A DNA stretch of 53,702 nt from Roseiarcus sp050013915 (GCA_050013915.1 JBEKEI010000005.1:1-53702); one strand, 5' to 3'. Numbered from the stretch's first letter, positions 7,683 to 17,189 are shown. The notes: generated by a model not told the origin, from the letters alone. Translations and numbers: made by a program.

Positions 7683-10600
7683 TCACCCCGAAACGAGCCG
7701 CGCGCGAATCTTTTCCGCCAGCGCATCGAACCCGAAAGGCTTGCTGATCACCTGGGCGTCGCCGTCGAGGCCGCCCTGATGGACGATCGCGTCGCGCGCA
7801 TAGCCGGTCATGAACAGGACCTTCAGGCCCGGTCGCCGTCGCCGCGCCGCCTCGGCCAGCTGGCGGCCGTCGAGCCCGCCCGGCATCACGACGTCGGTCA
7901 GGAGGAGATCGATCTGCGGCGCCTCGGCGAGCGCCGCCAGCGCGGCTGCCCCGTCGGGCGCCTCGAGCACGCGATAGCCCAATTCCCGAAGAATTTCGCT
8001 CGTGTAGGCGCGCAACGCGGCCTCGTCCTCGACCACGAGGACCGTTTCCGCCCCGCCGACCCGCGGCGCGCCGGACGCCTGGGCGGTCCCGACCTCGGCG
8101 AGTGCGCCGAAATGGCGCGGCAGATAAATTTTCACGCTCGCGCCGCGCCCGGGCTCGCTTTCGATGCAGGCGTGTCCCGCCGATTGCCGGGCAAAGCCGT
8201 AGAGCTGGCTGAGACCGAGGCCGGTGCCCTTGCCGACATCCTTGGTGGTGAAGAACGGATCGAACGCGCGCTCGCGGGTCGACGGATCCATCCCCGCGCC
8301 GGTGTCCGTGGCGGCGATCATGACATATTCGCCCGGCGCGACCGGTTCCGGCAGCGCGGCGACATAGGCGCGGTCGAGCACGCAATTGGCGGTCTGGATC
8401 GTCAGCCTGCCGCCGTCGGGCATCGCGTCGCGCGCATTGAGCGCCAGATTGAGCAGCGCGTTCTCGAGCTGGTTGGGATCGGCGAAAGTCAGCCACAACC
8501 CGTCCTGCAACGAAGTCTCCAGCGCGATCGTCTCGCCGATCGTGCGGCGCAGCAGGTCGCAGACGCCCCCGACGAGCCCGTTGGCGTCGAGCGCCTGCGG
8601 GGTCAGCGCCTGCTGGCGCGAAAAGGCGAGCAGTCGCGCCGTCAGCGCGGCGGCCCGCCGCGCGCCCTGGAGCGCCATGTCGCGGGCGCGCTCGATGCGC
8701 GCCGCGGCGTCCGAGGGCGCCAGCCTGTCGATCTGGCGCCCGATCACGTCGAGGCCGCCGAGCACGAGCGTCAGCAGATTGTTGAAGTCATGCGCGACGC
8801 CGCCGGTGAGCTGCCCGACCGCCTCCATCTTTTGCGCCTGCCGCAACTGTTGTTCGAGGCGGCGCCGCTCGGTCACGTCGCGGGCGCCGACGACGACGCG
8901 GCGGGGCGATCCCGGCTTCTGCGGCACCGGCGTCGCGACCGCCTCGACGATGGCGTCGCCATGCATGCGTTCGTAGCGATACGGCGCATCGGCATCCAGA
9001 CAGGCCTTGAGCCGCCAGTTGATTGCGGCGCCCAGTTCGGCGCCGAACACCTCGTCGGTGGCGCGCCCGACCACCTGGTCGGTCCTCAGGCCATAGAGGC
9101 GCGCGGTCGCCGGATTGATCGCCTCGTAGCGGAAGCCGCCATCGCCGGCCTCGATCAGCACCGCGTGGCATTCCGACGAATGTTCGAAGAACGTGCGGAT
9201 CATCGCCTCGGTCGCGACGAGGCGCGCCGTCCGCTCCTCGACCAGCTGCGTCAGCTTCTCCTCGGCCTCGCGCGAGGCCGTGACGTCATGCGCGACGCCA
9301 ATGAAGCCCAGGTGTTCCCCGGCCGGTCCCCAGCGGGGCTGCAATTCCGATCGCAGCCAGCGCCATGCGCCGTCGGCGCGAAGGTAGCGCGCCTCGTGCG
9401 CGAACGGCCGCCGCGACGCCTCGCCGACCTGGCGCTCGGCGCCGATACGCGCGGCGTCGTCGGGGTGGAGCGCCTCGCGCCAGTCGAAATCGAGCGCCGC
9501 TTCGAACGGGAGCCCGAGAAAATCGCGAAAGGCCCTGTTGACGAATTCGCGGCCGCCGTCAAGACGGCTGACCCAGATCGGCACCGGGGCGCTGTTGGCG
9601 ATCGACCGAAACCGCTGCTCGCTCTCGGCGACCGCGCGTTCGGCGCGCTTGCGCGCCGTTATGTCCTGGACGACGGCGTACATCCCAAGGACCCGGCCGG
9701 TCTCGTCGCGATGCGGGACATGCATGATCTCGGTGACGGTCGCGCCCTCGGGCCGAGCGAACTCGGCCTCGTAGACGACCTTCTCGCCCGCTAGCGCTCG
9801 CTCGATATAGGGTCGCCGCGCCTGATACATCCCCTCACCGAGCACTTCGCGCGCGCTCTGGCCCACGATCTCGCCCAAGGAACGGCCGAACCACGCCTCA
9901 TAGGGCTTGTTGGCGAAGCGGAACGTCTGGTCCGCGTCGACATAGGAGATCAGCAGCGGAAGCGCGTCGGTCATCGCGCGCAGCCGCTCCTCGCTGTCGC
10001 TCGCCGCGCGCTCGGCCTCCCTGCGATCGGTGATGTCGAGATGGACGCCGGTCAGCGCGACAGCGCGACCGGCCGCGTCACGCTCGATTTCCGCCACCGC
10101 CCGGATCCAGCGCAGGCGGCCGTCAGCCGGGCGGACGATGCGGTACTCCGCCTCGTAGGTCGTTTCCGCGCTCGCGACAGTGCGCAGAAAGTGCTGCTCG
10201 ACGCGCGCGCGGTCGTCGGGATGGATGCGCTGCAGCCATTGTTCGCCCCTCTCATCGGCCTCGTCGGGCGGCAGGCCGTGCAGGAGCAGGTATTCCGGCG
10301 ACCGACGGCTGCGGAACCCCAGGCGCAGATCGACCTCCACGCCGCCGACGCCGCCGATCTCCTGGACCCTGGCGAGTTCCTGCTCGCGATTGCGCAGCGC
10401 CCGGCTCATCCCCTGGCGATCGGTGACGTCGCGAAACGCGACGCCGATGCCGTCGGCGAGCGGAAACGCGCGCACCTCGTGGTAGCGATCGGGCCGCCGG
10501 ACCGAATGGATCTCGAACGCCTGCCGGACGCGCTCGGCCATCACGAGCCTATAGCGCCGCTCGAATTCGGTTCCGACGACGCCGGGCGAGACTTCCCACA

Positions 10601-10823
10601 GCGTCCGGCCGACGACCGCGCCTCGGGTCAGGCCGAAAATCTCCTCCGCCGCCCGGTTGAAGGCCGTGAAGCGCCAGTCGCGCCCGAGGGCGAAGAACCC
10701 CTCGCCGATCTCCTCGAGAATCGCGTCGACCGACCATTCGGCGGCGCGCGACGACGCCTCCGAGGCGCGCTCCAAACTCTCGGCGTCGCCGTCCCCGGCG
10801 CGGATCGTCTCTGTCACGGTCAC
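7683..10823 (-). CDS. hybrid sensor histidine kinase with five PAS domains
   Basis: A 1046-residue cytosolic hybrid kinase starting at a GTG with GAGGAG just upstream. Five PAS domains follow one another (about residues 30-140, 150-275, 280-400, 405-530 and 550-655); the second and fourth are PAS_3-like, with HPDD and R-W-R signatures. The HisKA H-box is QLTGGVAHDFNN (phospho-His near 678). The ATPase domain has the N box LNLALNARDAMP, then DTGAGMD and GKGTGLGLS. A C-terminal receiver (about 923-1046) has its phospho-acceptor Asp in LLLTDVVMPG (D977) and the conserved Lys in SKPF. No membrane segment is seen, so it senses an internal signal. No cognate regulator is adjacent, and the output is unknown. 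Confidence 0.93.
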   Translation of the reverse strand: MTVTETIRAGDGDAESLERASEASSRAAEWSVDAILEEIGEGFFALGRDWRFTAFNRAAEEIFGLTRGAVVGRTLWEVSPGVVGTEFERRYRLVMAERVRQAFEIHSVRRPDRYHEVRAFPLADGIGVAFRDVTDRQGMSRALRNREQELARVQEIGGVGGVEVDLRLGFRSRRSPEYLLLHGLPPDEADERGEQWLQRIHPDDRARVEQHFLRTVASAETTYEAEYRIVRPADGRLRWIRAVAEIERDAAGRAVALTGVHLDITDRREAERAASDSEERLRAMTDALPLLISYVDADQTFRFANKPYEAWFGRSLGEIVGQSAREVLGEGMYQARRPYIERALAGEKVVYEAEFARPEGATVTEIMHVPHRDETGRVLGMYAVVQDITARKRAERAVAESEQRFRSIANSAPVPIWVSRLDGGREFVNRAFRDFLGLPFEAALDFDWREALHPDDAARIGAERQVGEASRRPFAHEARYLRADGAWRWLRSELQPRWGPAGEHLGFIGVAHDVTASREAEEKLTQLVEERTARLVATEAMIRTFFEHSSECHAVLIEAGDGGFRYEAINPATARLYGLRTDQVVGRATDEVFGAELGAAINWRLKACLDADAPYRYERMHGDAIVEAVATPVPQKPGSPRRVVVGARDVTERRRLEQQLRQAQKMEAVGQLTGGVAHDFNNLLTLVLGGLDVIGRQIDRLAPSDAAARIERARDMALQGARRAAALTARLLAFSRQQALTPQALDANGLVGGVCDLLRRTIGETIALETSLQDGLWLTFADPNQLENALLNLALNARDAMPDGGRLTIQTANCVLDRAYVAALPEPVAPGEYVMIAATDTGAGMDPSTRERAFDPFFTTKDVGKGTGLGLSQLYGFARQSAGHACIESEPGRGASVKIYLPRHFGALAEVGTAQASGAPRVGGAETVLVVEDEAALRAYTSEILRELGYRVLEAPDGAAALAALAEAPQIDLLLTDVVMPGGLDGRQLAEAARRRRPGLKVLFMTGYARDAIVHQGGLDGDAQVISKPFGFDALAEKIRARLVSG

Positions 10824-11298
10824 GAGACTCCTCTGCGCCGTCCGGGTTCCGGGTTCGGCGGCGAATTTGGACTCTTAGGCGAGAAAAGATGCGGCGAGAA
10901 GTCCGTCCCGGCGGTGGCCTCAGGCCGCCAGGGTCTCGCCGAGGTCGAGCAGGCGCCGGAGAAGCCGCTCCTCCGGCGCCGGCTCGGCGCTGGCGCTGCG
11001 GCCGCCGTCAGGATGACGCGTAGGTCCCGAGGGCGTCGCCCGACTCGCGCGTGAGGTCGAGCCGGTTCAAGCGGGCCAGCCAGCACGTCGGCGACGTCGG
11101 CGCTCTCGTCGACCCCCTGGACGCGGCGGCCCGCACCGCTCCGACGGGCGCCCCACGATCCCGGCTCGCGCGGCGGTTCCAGGCGACGCGGCCAGGTCCG
11201 CTGCGCGACCCAGGTCGCCGCACAACTATGCGTGATGAAACCCTTCGGTCCCGATCGCATTGAATGAACCAAAGCCCCTCATCGTAAGGGATAGCGCC
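10824..11298. other. 475-bp gap between divergent genes
   Basis: This stretch separates the minus-strand histidine kinase from the plus-strand secreted protein and should contain both promoters. Frames can be drawn through it, but none resembles a protein. A minus-strand tail around 10920-11010 (reading EERLLRRLLDLGETLAA then stop) has coding-like composition and may be the end of a lost gene. I could not identify it. Confidence 0.3.
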
Positions 11299-11715
11299 AT
11301 GCCCACGCTCATCGGTCCCGGAATCGTCGCCTCCTGCCTTGCGGCTCTCCTCTGGGTCGCCTCGGGAGGCGCGCCGGCCCGTGCGGACGCGCAGGAAGAG
11401 GATCCCAGCCTGTCGGTCGGCCACACCTTGGTCTGCGACACCGCGCAGGAGGTGGAGGCGGTGCTGATGGCCGGCGGGGCCGACATGTCGGAGCGGATCG
11501 TCGCGATCAACAATCAATTCGGCAAGGAATCCTGCAATGTCGTCAACGTCCTCTACTACGAGGGCGACTCCGCCAAGACGATACTGGCGCCGGCGGGACT
11601 GGTCCGCATCATCGAGGTCGACATCGTCGGCTATCGCGCGGGCGACGGTTGGCTGCGGCTGGCGAAGCCGATCGCGCAATATGCCGGCGTGCTCGAAAAG
11701 GGCGCCGACGTCTGA
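11299..11715 (+). CDS. secreted hypothetical protein, 138 aa
   Basis: Start chosen at the ATG at 11299, which has AAGGGA seven bases upstream; an earlier in-frame ATG at 11260 lacks such a site. The N-terminus is a signal peptide (basic-free short n-region, hydrophobic IVASCLAALLWVASGG, cleavage near ARADA). The mature part of about 108 residues has two cysteines (LVCDTA and ESCNVV) that could form a disulfide, and ends VLEKGADV. It reads like a small mixed alpha/beta periplasmic protein. No family recognised and no operon partner. Confidence 0.7.
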   Translation: MPTLIGPGIVASCLAALLWVASGGAPARADAQEEDPSLSVGHTLVCDTAQEVEAVLMAGGADMSERIVAINNQFGKESCNVVNVLYYEGDSAKTILAPAGLVRIIEVDIVGYRAGDGWLRLAKPIAQYAGVLEKGADV

Positions 11716-12223
11716 CCGGACTTTCGGCCCGAGGCTCCAGGACGGAATCGCCGAGCCGGGCACGTGCGCCGGCCTCGTCCTGACCGCGCAGAAGCCCGCG
11801 GCGCCTGGGTTGCCGATTTCCGTCAGCGTGTCGAGCGCCGGACTCCGCCAATCGGCGGCCGGCGCATCCAGCGGGCGGAATGGCGACGTCGCGAGAGATT
11901 CGCCGCTGCCGGCGCGCTCGGACCGACGCGGCGCCCGGCGCGCCCGCGCGGAACCGGCGAGAACGCCGGCGGGCCGCCTCCTCACCACTGTTGCCCGCTC
12001 CTTCCCGGCCCGCTAATCGTAGCATTCCCCGCGCCATCCGCCGGTGGAGCGGCCCCACGGATCCCCGGGCGATGCAGCTCTCCAACGATCTGTTGTTCGC
12101 CACGGCTCGCGAGCCAGGGAGGCGCGGCTCGGCGACGCCACCTCCCGCCAGGCAACCCCGGGCCGCCTTTTGCGGCGCGCTGTCCAAATGGTTCGGCGGC
12201 CGCCGGATGCTCGATCGCCGGCG
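11716..12223. other. 508-bp stretch with no supported gene
   Basis: Between the secreted protein and the dioxygenase-like gene I see only GC-rich frames on both strands, with no family signature, ribosome-binding site or repeat. It may hold the promoter of the downstream gene. Confidence 0.3.
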
Positions 12224-12922
12224 ATGAGTGCAGGGTTGGCCGGAAGCGCGAAGGTCGGCCGTCTCGACGCGGACGACGCCGTGCGCCTCGATCGCGACGG
12301 CTATCTCCTCATGCGGGGCGCCATTGCGTCATCCTGGATCGCGCCGTTGCGCGCCGCTTTCGAAGCCGGTGAACGGCCGTCGAGCGAATGGCCGGTTCCG
12401 CGCGGCGTCGACTGGCGCCACGCAATGCTCGACCTCGATCCGACGGTGCAGCAGGTCTGCCGTCTGCCCCGCCTGCTCGCCGCCGCGCGCCATATTTTGC
12501 AGCAGCCGTTCTTCCTGATGCAGGTCGAAGGACGCGAGCCGCGCGTCGGCGGCGGCGCCCAGAAGCTGCATCGCGACGCGCCCGTCGTCGGCCTCGTCCA
12601 GATGGTCTCCGCGCTCGCCTTCCTCGATCGCTTCGGCCCCGACAACGGCGCGACGCAGGTCGCGCCGGGCACGCATCGCGGCGCGGGTCTCGCGTCGCCC
12701 GTGGGCGGCCGGGATCCGCAGACGAGGGTCATCGAGGGAGAGGCCGGCGACATCCTGCTGTTCGACGTCAACCTCCTGCACGGCGCGACGACGAACGCCA
12801 GTGGCGCGCCGCGCCGCTCGCTGCTGATCACCTATGCGAACGTCGCCGAACGGAACGAGCATCAGAAGACCCGCGCCCTGCGGGCGGTGCGGATGGATAC
12901 GGACGAGACGTTCGAGTGGTGA
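12224..12922 (+). CDS. phytanoyl-CoA dioxygenase family protein
   Basis: A 232-residue member of the PhyH branch of Fe(II)/2-oxoglutarate dioxygenases. The iron-binding HxD is in KLHRDAPVVG and the distal histidine in LLHGATTNASG, with the 2-oxoglutarate-binding arginine shortly after (PRRSLLITYAN). The segment DNGATQVAPGTHRG between them is typical of the family. The ATG at 12224 was chosen because homology begins with LDADDAVRLDRDGYLLMRG; the frame is open further upstream without similarity. Substrates in this family range from phytanoyl-CoA to amino acids and ectoine, so no specific reaction is proposed. No operon partner is evident. Confidence 0.85.
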   Translation: MSAGLAGSAKVGRLDADDAVRLDRDGYLLMRGAIASSWIAPLRAAFEAGERPSSEWPVPRGVDWRHAMLDLDPTVQQVCRLPRLLAAARHILQQPFFLMQVEGREPRVGGGAQKLHRDAPVVGLVQMVSALAFLDRFGPDNGATQVAPGTHRGAGLASPVGGRDPQTRVIEGEAGDILLFDVNLLHGATTNASGAPRRSLLITYANVAERNEHQKTRALRAVRMDTDETFEW

Positions 12923-13020
12923 GGACGCTTCGCCGCGATGCCGCCATGAGCGGCCCCGATTGACCCGGCGGAAGACGCGGGCCAAAGTCGCCGCCGTCTA
13001 TCCGAGGAGATCGGCTCGCG

Positions 13021-13389
13021 ATGACGTCCGCCCCTGAATTGCCGCCCGCTGGTCCAGACCTCTCCAGCGACCCGACGAAGGATCAGGCCCGGGAACTCCT
13101 CAAGGAGCTGACCGAGGCGTTTCGCGAGCGCCAGCAATTCGGCAGCGCGGGCACGCGATCGCCGAGTGGCGTCGCGGTCGAACGAATCAGGCTGCTCGCG
13201 AATTACTTCAATATCGTGGCTGCCGGTCTGCTGACCGCTGGCCTGATCGGTCCGGTCGCGGCGTATCTCTATGGATTTACGATCTCCGCCCGCTCGAACA
13301 CGGAAATCATCGAGATCGTAGGAATCGTATTTTTGTCGAGCGTCGTTTTACACCTGATGGGTAGAAGCGTTCTGGGGAGACTCGCATGA
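13021..13389 (+). CDS. small two-span membrane protein, 122 aa
   Basis: The protein has a charged cytosolic N-terminal part of about 60 residues (TKDQARELLKELTEAFRE looks helical and amphipathic), then two hydrophobic segments, ANYFNIVAAGLLTAGLIG and a second around IVGIVFLSSVVLHLMG. The ATG at 13021 follows a GAGGAGAT stretch. The stop codon overlaps the start of the next small membrane gene in an ATGA arrangement, so the two are translationally coupled and probably act together. No family recognised. Base composition is somewhat less GC-rich than the surroundings. Confidence 0.75.
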   Translation: MTSAPELPPAGPDLSSDPTKDQARELLKELTEAFRERQQFGSAGTRSPSGVAVERIRLLANYFNIVAAGLLTAGLIGPVAAYLYGFTISARSNTEIIEIVGIVFLSSVVLHLMGRSVLGRLA

Positions 13390-13532
13390 TGATCGATCAG
13401 GCGAGCCTGGCAATTTTTGTGGTCCCGGCGATCGGCATAGGCTTCGCCGCAGTCTTGTTTGTCTTCACCGGGTTGGTTGATCGGCGGGCATTGCGACGAG
13501 CCGACGATCCGCACCGACGGGCTGGAAGGTGA
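13386..13532 (+). CDS. 48-residue single-span membrane protein
   Basis: The frame starts ATGATG at 13386, overlapping the stop of the preceding gene by 4 bp, and ends with TGA at 13530-13532. The product begins MMIDQASLAIFVVPAIG, continues with a hydrophobic helix (about residues 8-29, IGFAAVLFVFTGLVD), and ends in a very basic tail (RRALRRADDPHRRAGR). The coupling and the clear helix with positive-inside tail support a real gene. It is a candidate partner of the 122-aa membrane protein. Function unknown. Confidence 0.65.
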   Translation: MMIDQASLAIFVVPAIGIGFAAVLFVFTGLVDRRALRRADDPHRRAGR

Positions 13533-13811
13533 GCGGAAATCAAGCGCCGGGTCATCAAGGCGCGCTGCTGCGCGGGCCCGGCCGCGCCACTCTATGAGTC
13601 GCCGCGCGTCAGCCCTGGCGATGCCGCCGATGGATTTACGGGCGGCCGCATGGGCGAAGACGTCGGCAATCATCGACGCCGGCGGAACGCCGTGACGCGT
13701 CGCGCGTCACTGCACTTCGATCCGGCTCTCGCGCAATGAGTCCGGCTCGCTGGCGCGGCCTCTGTGCAACCTCGCCGGAGCGACGCCGCGTGATCGAATT
13801 GGCCTGTCTTG

Positions 13812-14093
13812 CTACCGCAATTCCGCGCGGCTGAAGCAGATCGCGCCGAAGCCGTCGAGCCCGTCGCCATGCGCATGCGCGCCGTCGAGACAGCAGATCG
13901 GCGTCACCAGCGCGACGAGAACGATCGCCGCCGCGCAGGGTCTGGCCAAGACCCGCGCGGCGCGGCCGCCCGCCGTCGCGAGCCGCGTCCAGTCGGACGC
14001 TGCGCGTTCGCCGGGGTTTGGCGCCGCGGCAATCAAGGCCGGTCGATTCAACCAGGGTCGCTCCCGGTCCAGGGATATTGTCGCCGCAATCAT
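13812..14093 (-). CDS. possible small exported protein, 93 aa
   Basis: A frame with strongly G/C third codon positions. It encodes a 50-residue hydrophilic lead, a hydrophobic segment (CAAAIVLVALVTPICC, about residues 53-68), then a short tail with DGAHAHGDGLDGFGAICFS. The His-rich tail and paired cysteines recall small copper-related DUF2946-type proteins, but the match is loose. No good ribosome-binding site was found, and the N-terminal half may be wrongly included. The stretch 13533-13811 before it shows nothing recognisable. Confidence 0.35.
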   Translation of the reverse strand: MIAATISLDRERPWLNRPALIAAAPNPGERAASDWTRLATAGGRAARVLARPCAAAIVLVALVTPICCLDGAHAHGDGLDGFGAICFSRAELR

Positions 14094-14124
14094 GCCCGTC
14101 CTCCTCCGGCTGTTCCGATTTTCG

Positions 14125-14195
14125 CGTTGCTCGCGTCATCGCCGGCCTGGTCCCGGCCACGGCGAACGCCGGGCCGTCGCTGCATCGCGTCGAGA
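14125..14195. repeat. AGLVPAT-type dispersed intergenic sequence
   Basis: On the plus strand this reads through RVIAGLVPAT, a peptide string that recurs in non-coding, dispersed repeats of many Hyphomicrobiales genomes. The complementary frame reads VAGTRPAMT. Its position directly after the end of the cox cluster fits an intergenic repeat rather than a gene. Identification is from memory of such strings, not from a search. Confidence 0.45.
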
Positions 14196-14209
14196 ACCGC
14201 CGATCCTCA

Positions 14210-15064
14210 TCAGCTCGCCGCCAGCGCCGCCGGCGCGACGTCGTTCGCCCCGGCCGACGAAGCCCGCCCGGCCCGGCGCGCCATCACCATTTCCGCCAGG
14301 ATCGACAGCGCGATCTCCTCGGTCGTGATCGCGCCGATGTCGAGCCCCGCGGGCGCCTTGATCGCCTCCAGCTTCGCCCGCGAAACTCCGTCGGCGGCGA
14401 GGTCGTCGCGCAGCTTGGCCGCCTTCCGGCGCGAGCCGACGAAGGCAACGTAGCGCGCATCCGCCGCCGCGGCGGCCTTCAGCGCGGCGCGGTCGCCGGC
14501 GCCCTGGGTGGAGACGACGACATAGGCGTAGCGAGCGTCCAGCAGCGGCGCGATGAACCCCTCGATCTTGCGTACCGCCTCGTCGAACCGGCCCAGATCG
14601 TCCTTCGCCGCCGCGACGACGACGCAGAAGCCCATCGCCGGCGCCAGTTTGGCGAGCGATACCGCTATGGGCGAGGCGCCGAGCACCAGCAGGGTCGGTT
14701 TCGGCAGGACCGGCTCGACGAACACGTCCATCGTGCCCTGGCTCGGGCAGGAATTGTTGGCGAATTCGACGCCGCCGCGCGCCTCGCCGGGCGCGACCCC
14801 CTGGGCCTCGAGCAGATCCCTCGGCTGGATCGAAACCAGCCGCGCCTTGCCGTCGGCCATCGCCTCGCGCGCCGCCTTCAGCACCGCGGCGCGCGCGCAG
14901 CCGCCGCCGATCCAGCCCTCCGAAATCGAGCCGTCCTGGCCGATCAGCGCCTTCGCCCCGGCTTTGGCCGCGGTGACGTCGAGCGTGCGCACGACGGTCG
15001 CCAGCGCGAAAGCCTCCCCCCTGCTCTGCCGCTGCGCAGCGAGATCGAGAATGTCGGAGGTCAT
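14210..15064 (-). CDS. coxF: XdhC-family CO dehydrogenase maturation protein CoxF
   Basis: A 284-residue XdhC/CoxF-type chaperone, which in the Oligotropha system helps form the Cu-Mo active site of CO dehydrogenase. The N-terminal XdhC domain includes SEGWIGGGCARAAVLKAARE with its conserved cysteine, and NNSCPSQGTMDVFVEP near residue 108. The C-terminal Rossmann-like domain starts at LLVLGASPIAVSLAKLAP. It begins 3 bp after coxE ends and is last in the cox series. It is cytosolic. No coxG follows; downstream is only an intergenic repeat. Confidence 0.88.
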   Translation of the reverse strand: MTSDILDLAAQRQSRGEAFALATVVRTLDVTAAKAGAKALIGQDGSISEGWIGGGCARAAVLKAAREAMADGKARLVSIQPRDLLEAQGVAPGEARGGVEFANNSCPSQGTMDVFVEPVLPKPTLLVLGASPIAVSLAKLAPAMGFCVVVAAAKDDLGRFDEAVRKIEGFIAPLLDARYAYVVVSTQGAGDRAALKAAAAADARYVAFVGSRRKAAKLRDDLAADGVSRAKLEAIKAPAGLDIGAITTEEIALSILAEMVMARRAGRASSAGANDVAPAALAAS

Positions 15065-15067
15065 CGG

Positions 15068-16264
15068 TCAGATCCTCGCCAGATAGGGCTCGAGCGCCGC
15101 CAGACTGTCGATGCTGTGGGCGGCGGCGAACAGGTCGACATAGGGAAGCGCGGCGCGCATACCGCGCGCGCTCGGCGCATAGCCGTCCCAACCGATCAAC
15201 GGATTGAGCCAGACGATGCGTCGGCAGCGCTTGCGCAACGCGCGCATCGCCGATTCCAGCAGCGCCGGCTCGCCGGTATCGTAGCCGTCGGAGAGGATCA
15301 TCACGCAGGCGCGGGAATTGATCGTCCGGCGCGCGTGCCAGCGGTTGAACGCAGCCAGGCTCTCGCCGATCCGGGTGCCGCCGCCGATTCCCTGGGCCAT
15401 CAGCGCCAGCCGGTCGAGCGCGCGGGCGGGATCGCGCTCGCGCAGCGCCGAGGAGACATGGGCGAGGCGGGTGTGGAACAGGAACGCCTCGGACTGCCGG
15501 AACGACAGCGCGACGGCATGGACGAAGCGGATGAACAACGCGCTGTAGAGCTCCATCGAACCCGAGGCGTCGAGCAGCACGACGAGCCGCAGCGGCCTTG
15601 GCTTGCGCCGGCGGAACGCGAGATCGAACGGCTCGCCGCCATGGCCGATGCTGCGCCGGATCGTCGCGCGCAGATCGAGGCGCCGACCGCGCGCACGGAT
15701 GCGGTCGCGCCGGGTGAGCCGAGCGCGCATGCGGCGCGCGAGGCGCTCGGCGAGCGCGATCGCCTCGGCCAGTTCCACCGCGCCGCTGAGCTTGCGCAGG
15801 TCCTTGGCGGCGAGCGCCTCGTGCGCAGAGGCGCCGCCACGGCGCCCGCGACCGTCGCTGACGCCGTCGGCGGGAACGTCGGCGGTCGTGCGTTCCGGAA
15901 TGCCCGCCGTCGAAGCCTCGCCGCCCGGGCCGGCCTCGAAGCGGCGCGGCGCTTTGCCCGGCGCGCCGGGTGCGGCGACCCGCATCGCCTGCTTTGCGCC
16001 GCGCCCGCGCCAGAACGCGGCGAACAGCTCGTCGAACCGCGCGAGCTCGCTCTGGCGCGAACAGAACAGCGCGCGCAGCGCGGCGCGCAGGCCGTCGGGG
16101 CGATCGGCCGCGGCCGAGGCAAGGAGCCGCGCCGCGTCGGCGGTCTCGGCCTGACCGATCGCGAAGCCCGCGCCACGCAGGGTGGCGACGAAACCGGCGA
16201 GGCGACGGCGCATGGATGCGCCGGGCTCGCAGGCCGGGGGGGCGACAGCGGGCGAGGCGGTCAT
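15068..16264 (-). CDS. coxE: VWA-domain CO dehydrogenase maturation protein CoxE
   Basis: A 398-residue protein with a C-terminal von Willebrand A domain. Its MIDAS motif DASGS is at residues 232-236, followed by a GGGTRIGESL threonine site and MILSDGYDTG. The N-terminal half is helical and Arg/Ala-rich. In Oligotropha, CoxE works with the MoxR-type ATPase CoxD in inserting the copper/sulfur part of the active site. The ATG at 16264 gives a length close to the known protein; an upstream in-frame ATG at 16282 is possible. It lies between coxD (31 bp) and coxF (3 bp). Confidence 0.9.
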   Translation of the reverse strand: MTASPAVAPPACEPGASMRRRLAGFVATLRGAGFAIGQAETADAARLLASAAADRPDGLRAALRALFCSRQSELARFDELFAAFWRGRGAKQAMRVAAPGAPGKAPRRFEAGPGGEASTAGIPERTTADVPADGVSDGRGRRGGASAHEALAAKDLRKLSGAVELAEAIALAERLARRMRARLTRRDRIRARGRRLDLRATIRRSIGHGGEPFDLAFRRRKPRPLRLVVLLDASGSMELYSALFIRFVHAVALSFRQSEAFLFHTRLAHVSSALRERDPARALDRLALMAQGIGGGTRIGESLAAFNRWHARRTINSRACVMILSDGYDTGEPALLESAMRALRKRCRRIVWLNPLIGWDGYAPSARGMRAALPYVDLFAAAHSIDSLAALEPYLARI

Positions 16265-16295
16265 CGCGCGACCCCGGCGCACGTCGCGCCGCCCC

Positions 16296-17189
16296 TCACG
16301 CGACCCTCCCCAGAATCCGCTCCGCCACCTCGCGGGTCACCCGCGCGCGATCCTCCTGCGTCTTCAAAAGCGCGATCAGGGTGTCGTAGACGAGCTCCGG
16401 CTCGGCGCGCAGGTCCTCGACGCCGAGCCCGGCCAGCGTCGCCGCCCAGTCGAGCGATTCGGCGACGCCGGGAATCTTGCGCAGATCCTCCTTGCGCAAC
16501 AGCCCGACCATGCGCGCGACCTGCAGCGCCAGTCCGGCGTCGATTCCGGGCACGCGCATCAGGATGATCGCGGCCTCGCGGTCGACGTCCGGAAAATCGA
16601 GGTAGTGGTAGAGGCAGCGCCGGCGCAGCGCGTCCGAGAGCTCGCGCGCGCCGTTCGAGGTCAGGACGACGCGCGGAATGGTGCGCGCCGATATCGTGCC
16701 GAATTCGGGGATCGTCACCTGGAAGTCCGAAAGCAGTTCGAGCAGGAACGCCTCGAATTCCTCGTCGGCGCGATCGACCTCGTCGACGAGCAGCACCGGC
16801 GAGGTTTCGCGGCGGATCGCGGCGAGCAGCGGACGCTCGAGCAGATAGTCCTCGGAGAATATCTGCGCCTCGATCTCGCCGGCGCCCGCCCCGGAGCCCT
16901 CGCGCGCCTTGATCGCGAGCAATTGGCGCTGGTAGTTCCATTCGTAGAGCGAGGCGTTCGCGTCGAGTCCTTCGTAGCATTGCATGCGGATCAACTCGCA
17001 GCCATGCACGCGCGCGAGCGCCTTGGCGACCTCGGTCTTGCCGACCCCCGCCTCGCCTTCGATCAGCAGCGGCCGCGAGAGGTGGTCCATCATCCAGAGC
17101 GCCGTGGCGAGGTCGCGGTCGGCAACATACCCAGCCGCAGCAAGCTGGGCGGCGATGGCGGCGCGGGGGATGGCTGACTCGGCGGCCAT
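16296..17189 (-). CDS. coxD: MoxR-type AAA+ ATPase CoxD
   Basis: A 297-residue MoxR-family AAA+ chaperone. Walker A is GEAGVGKTE (45-53), Walker B LLVDEVDRAD (from 133), and sensor 1 lies in VVLTSNGARELSDALRRR, which also holds the arginine finger region. In Oligotropha CoxD is needed to build the [CuSMoO2] centre of CO dehydrogenase, in partnership with CoxE. It is separated from coxL by 155 bp holding a large composite palindrome, so its expression level may differ from the structural genes upstream. Confidence 0.92.
   Translation of the reverse strand: MAAESAIPRAAIAAQLAAAGYVADRDLATALWMMDHLSRPLLIEGEAGVGKTEVAKALARVHGCELIRMQCYEGLDANASLYEWNYQRQLLAIKAREGSGAGAGEIEAQIFSEDYLLERPLLAAIRRETSPVLLVDEVDRADEEFEAFLLELLSDFQVTIPEFGTISARTIPRVVLTSNGARELSDALRRRCLYHYLDFPDVDREAAIILMRVPGIDAGLALQVARMVGLLRKEDLRKIPGVAESLDWAATLAGLGVEDLRAEPELVYDTLIALLKTQEDRARVTREVAERILGRVA

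Noticed and set aside
7629..9794. Long plus-strand frame opposite the histidine kinase
   Set aside because: No motif is visible, and the minus strand carries a complete hybrid kinase.
13636..14160. Minus-strand frame of 174 residues before coxF
   Set aside because: It begins in the AGTRPAMT-type dispersed repeat and shows no protein-like organisation.
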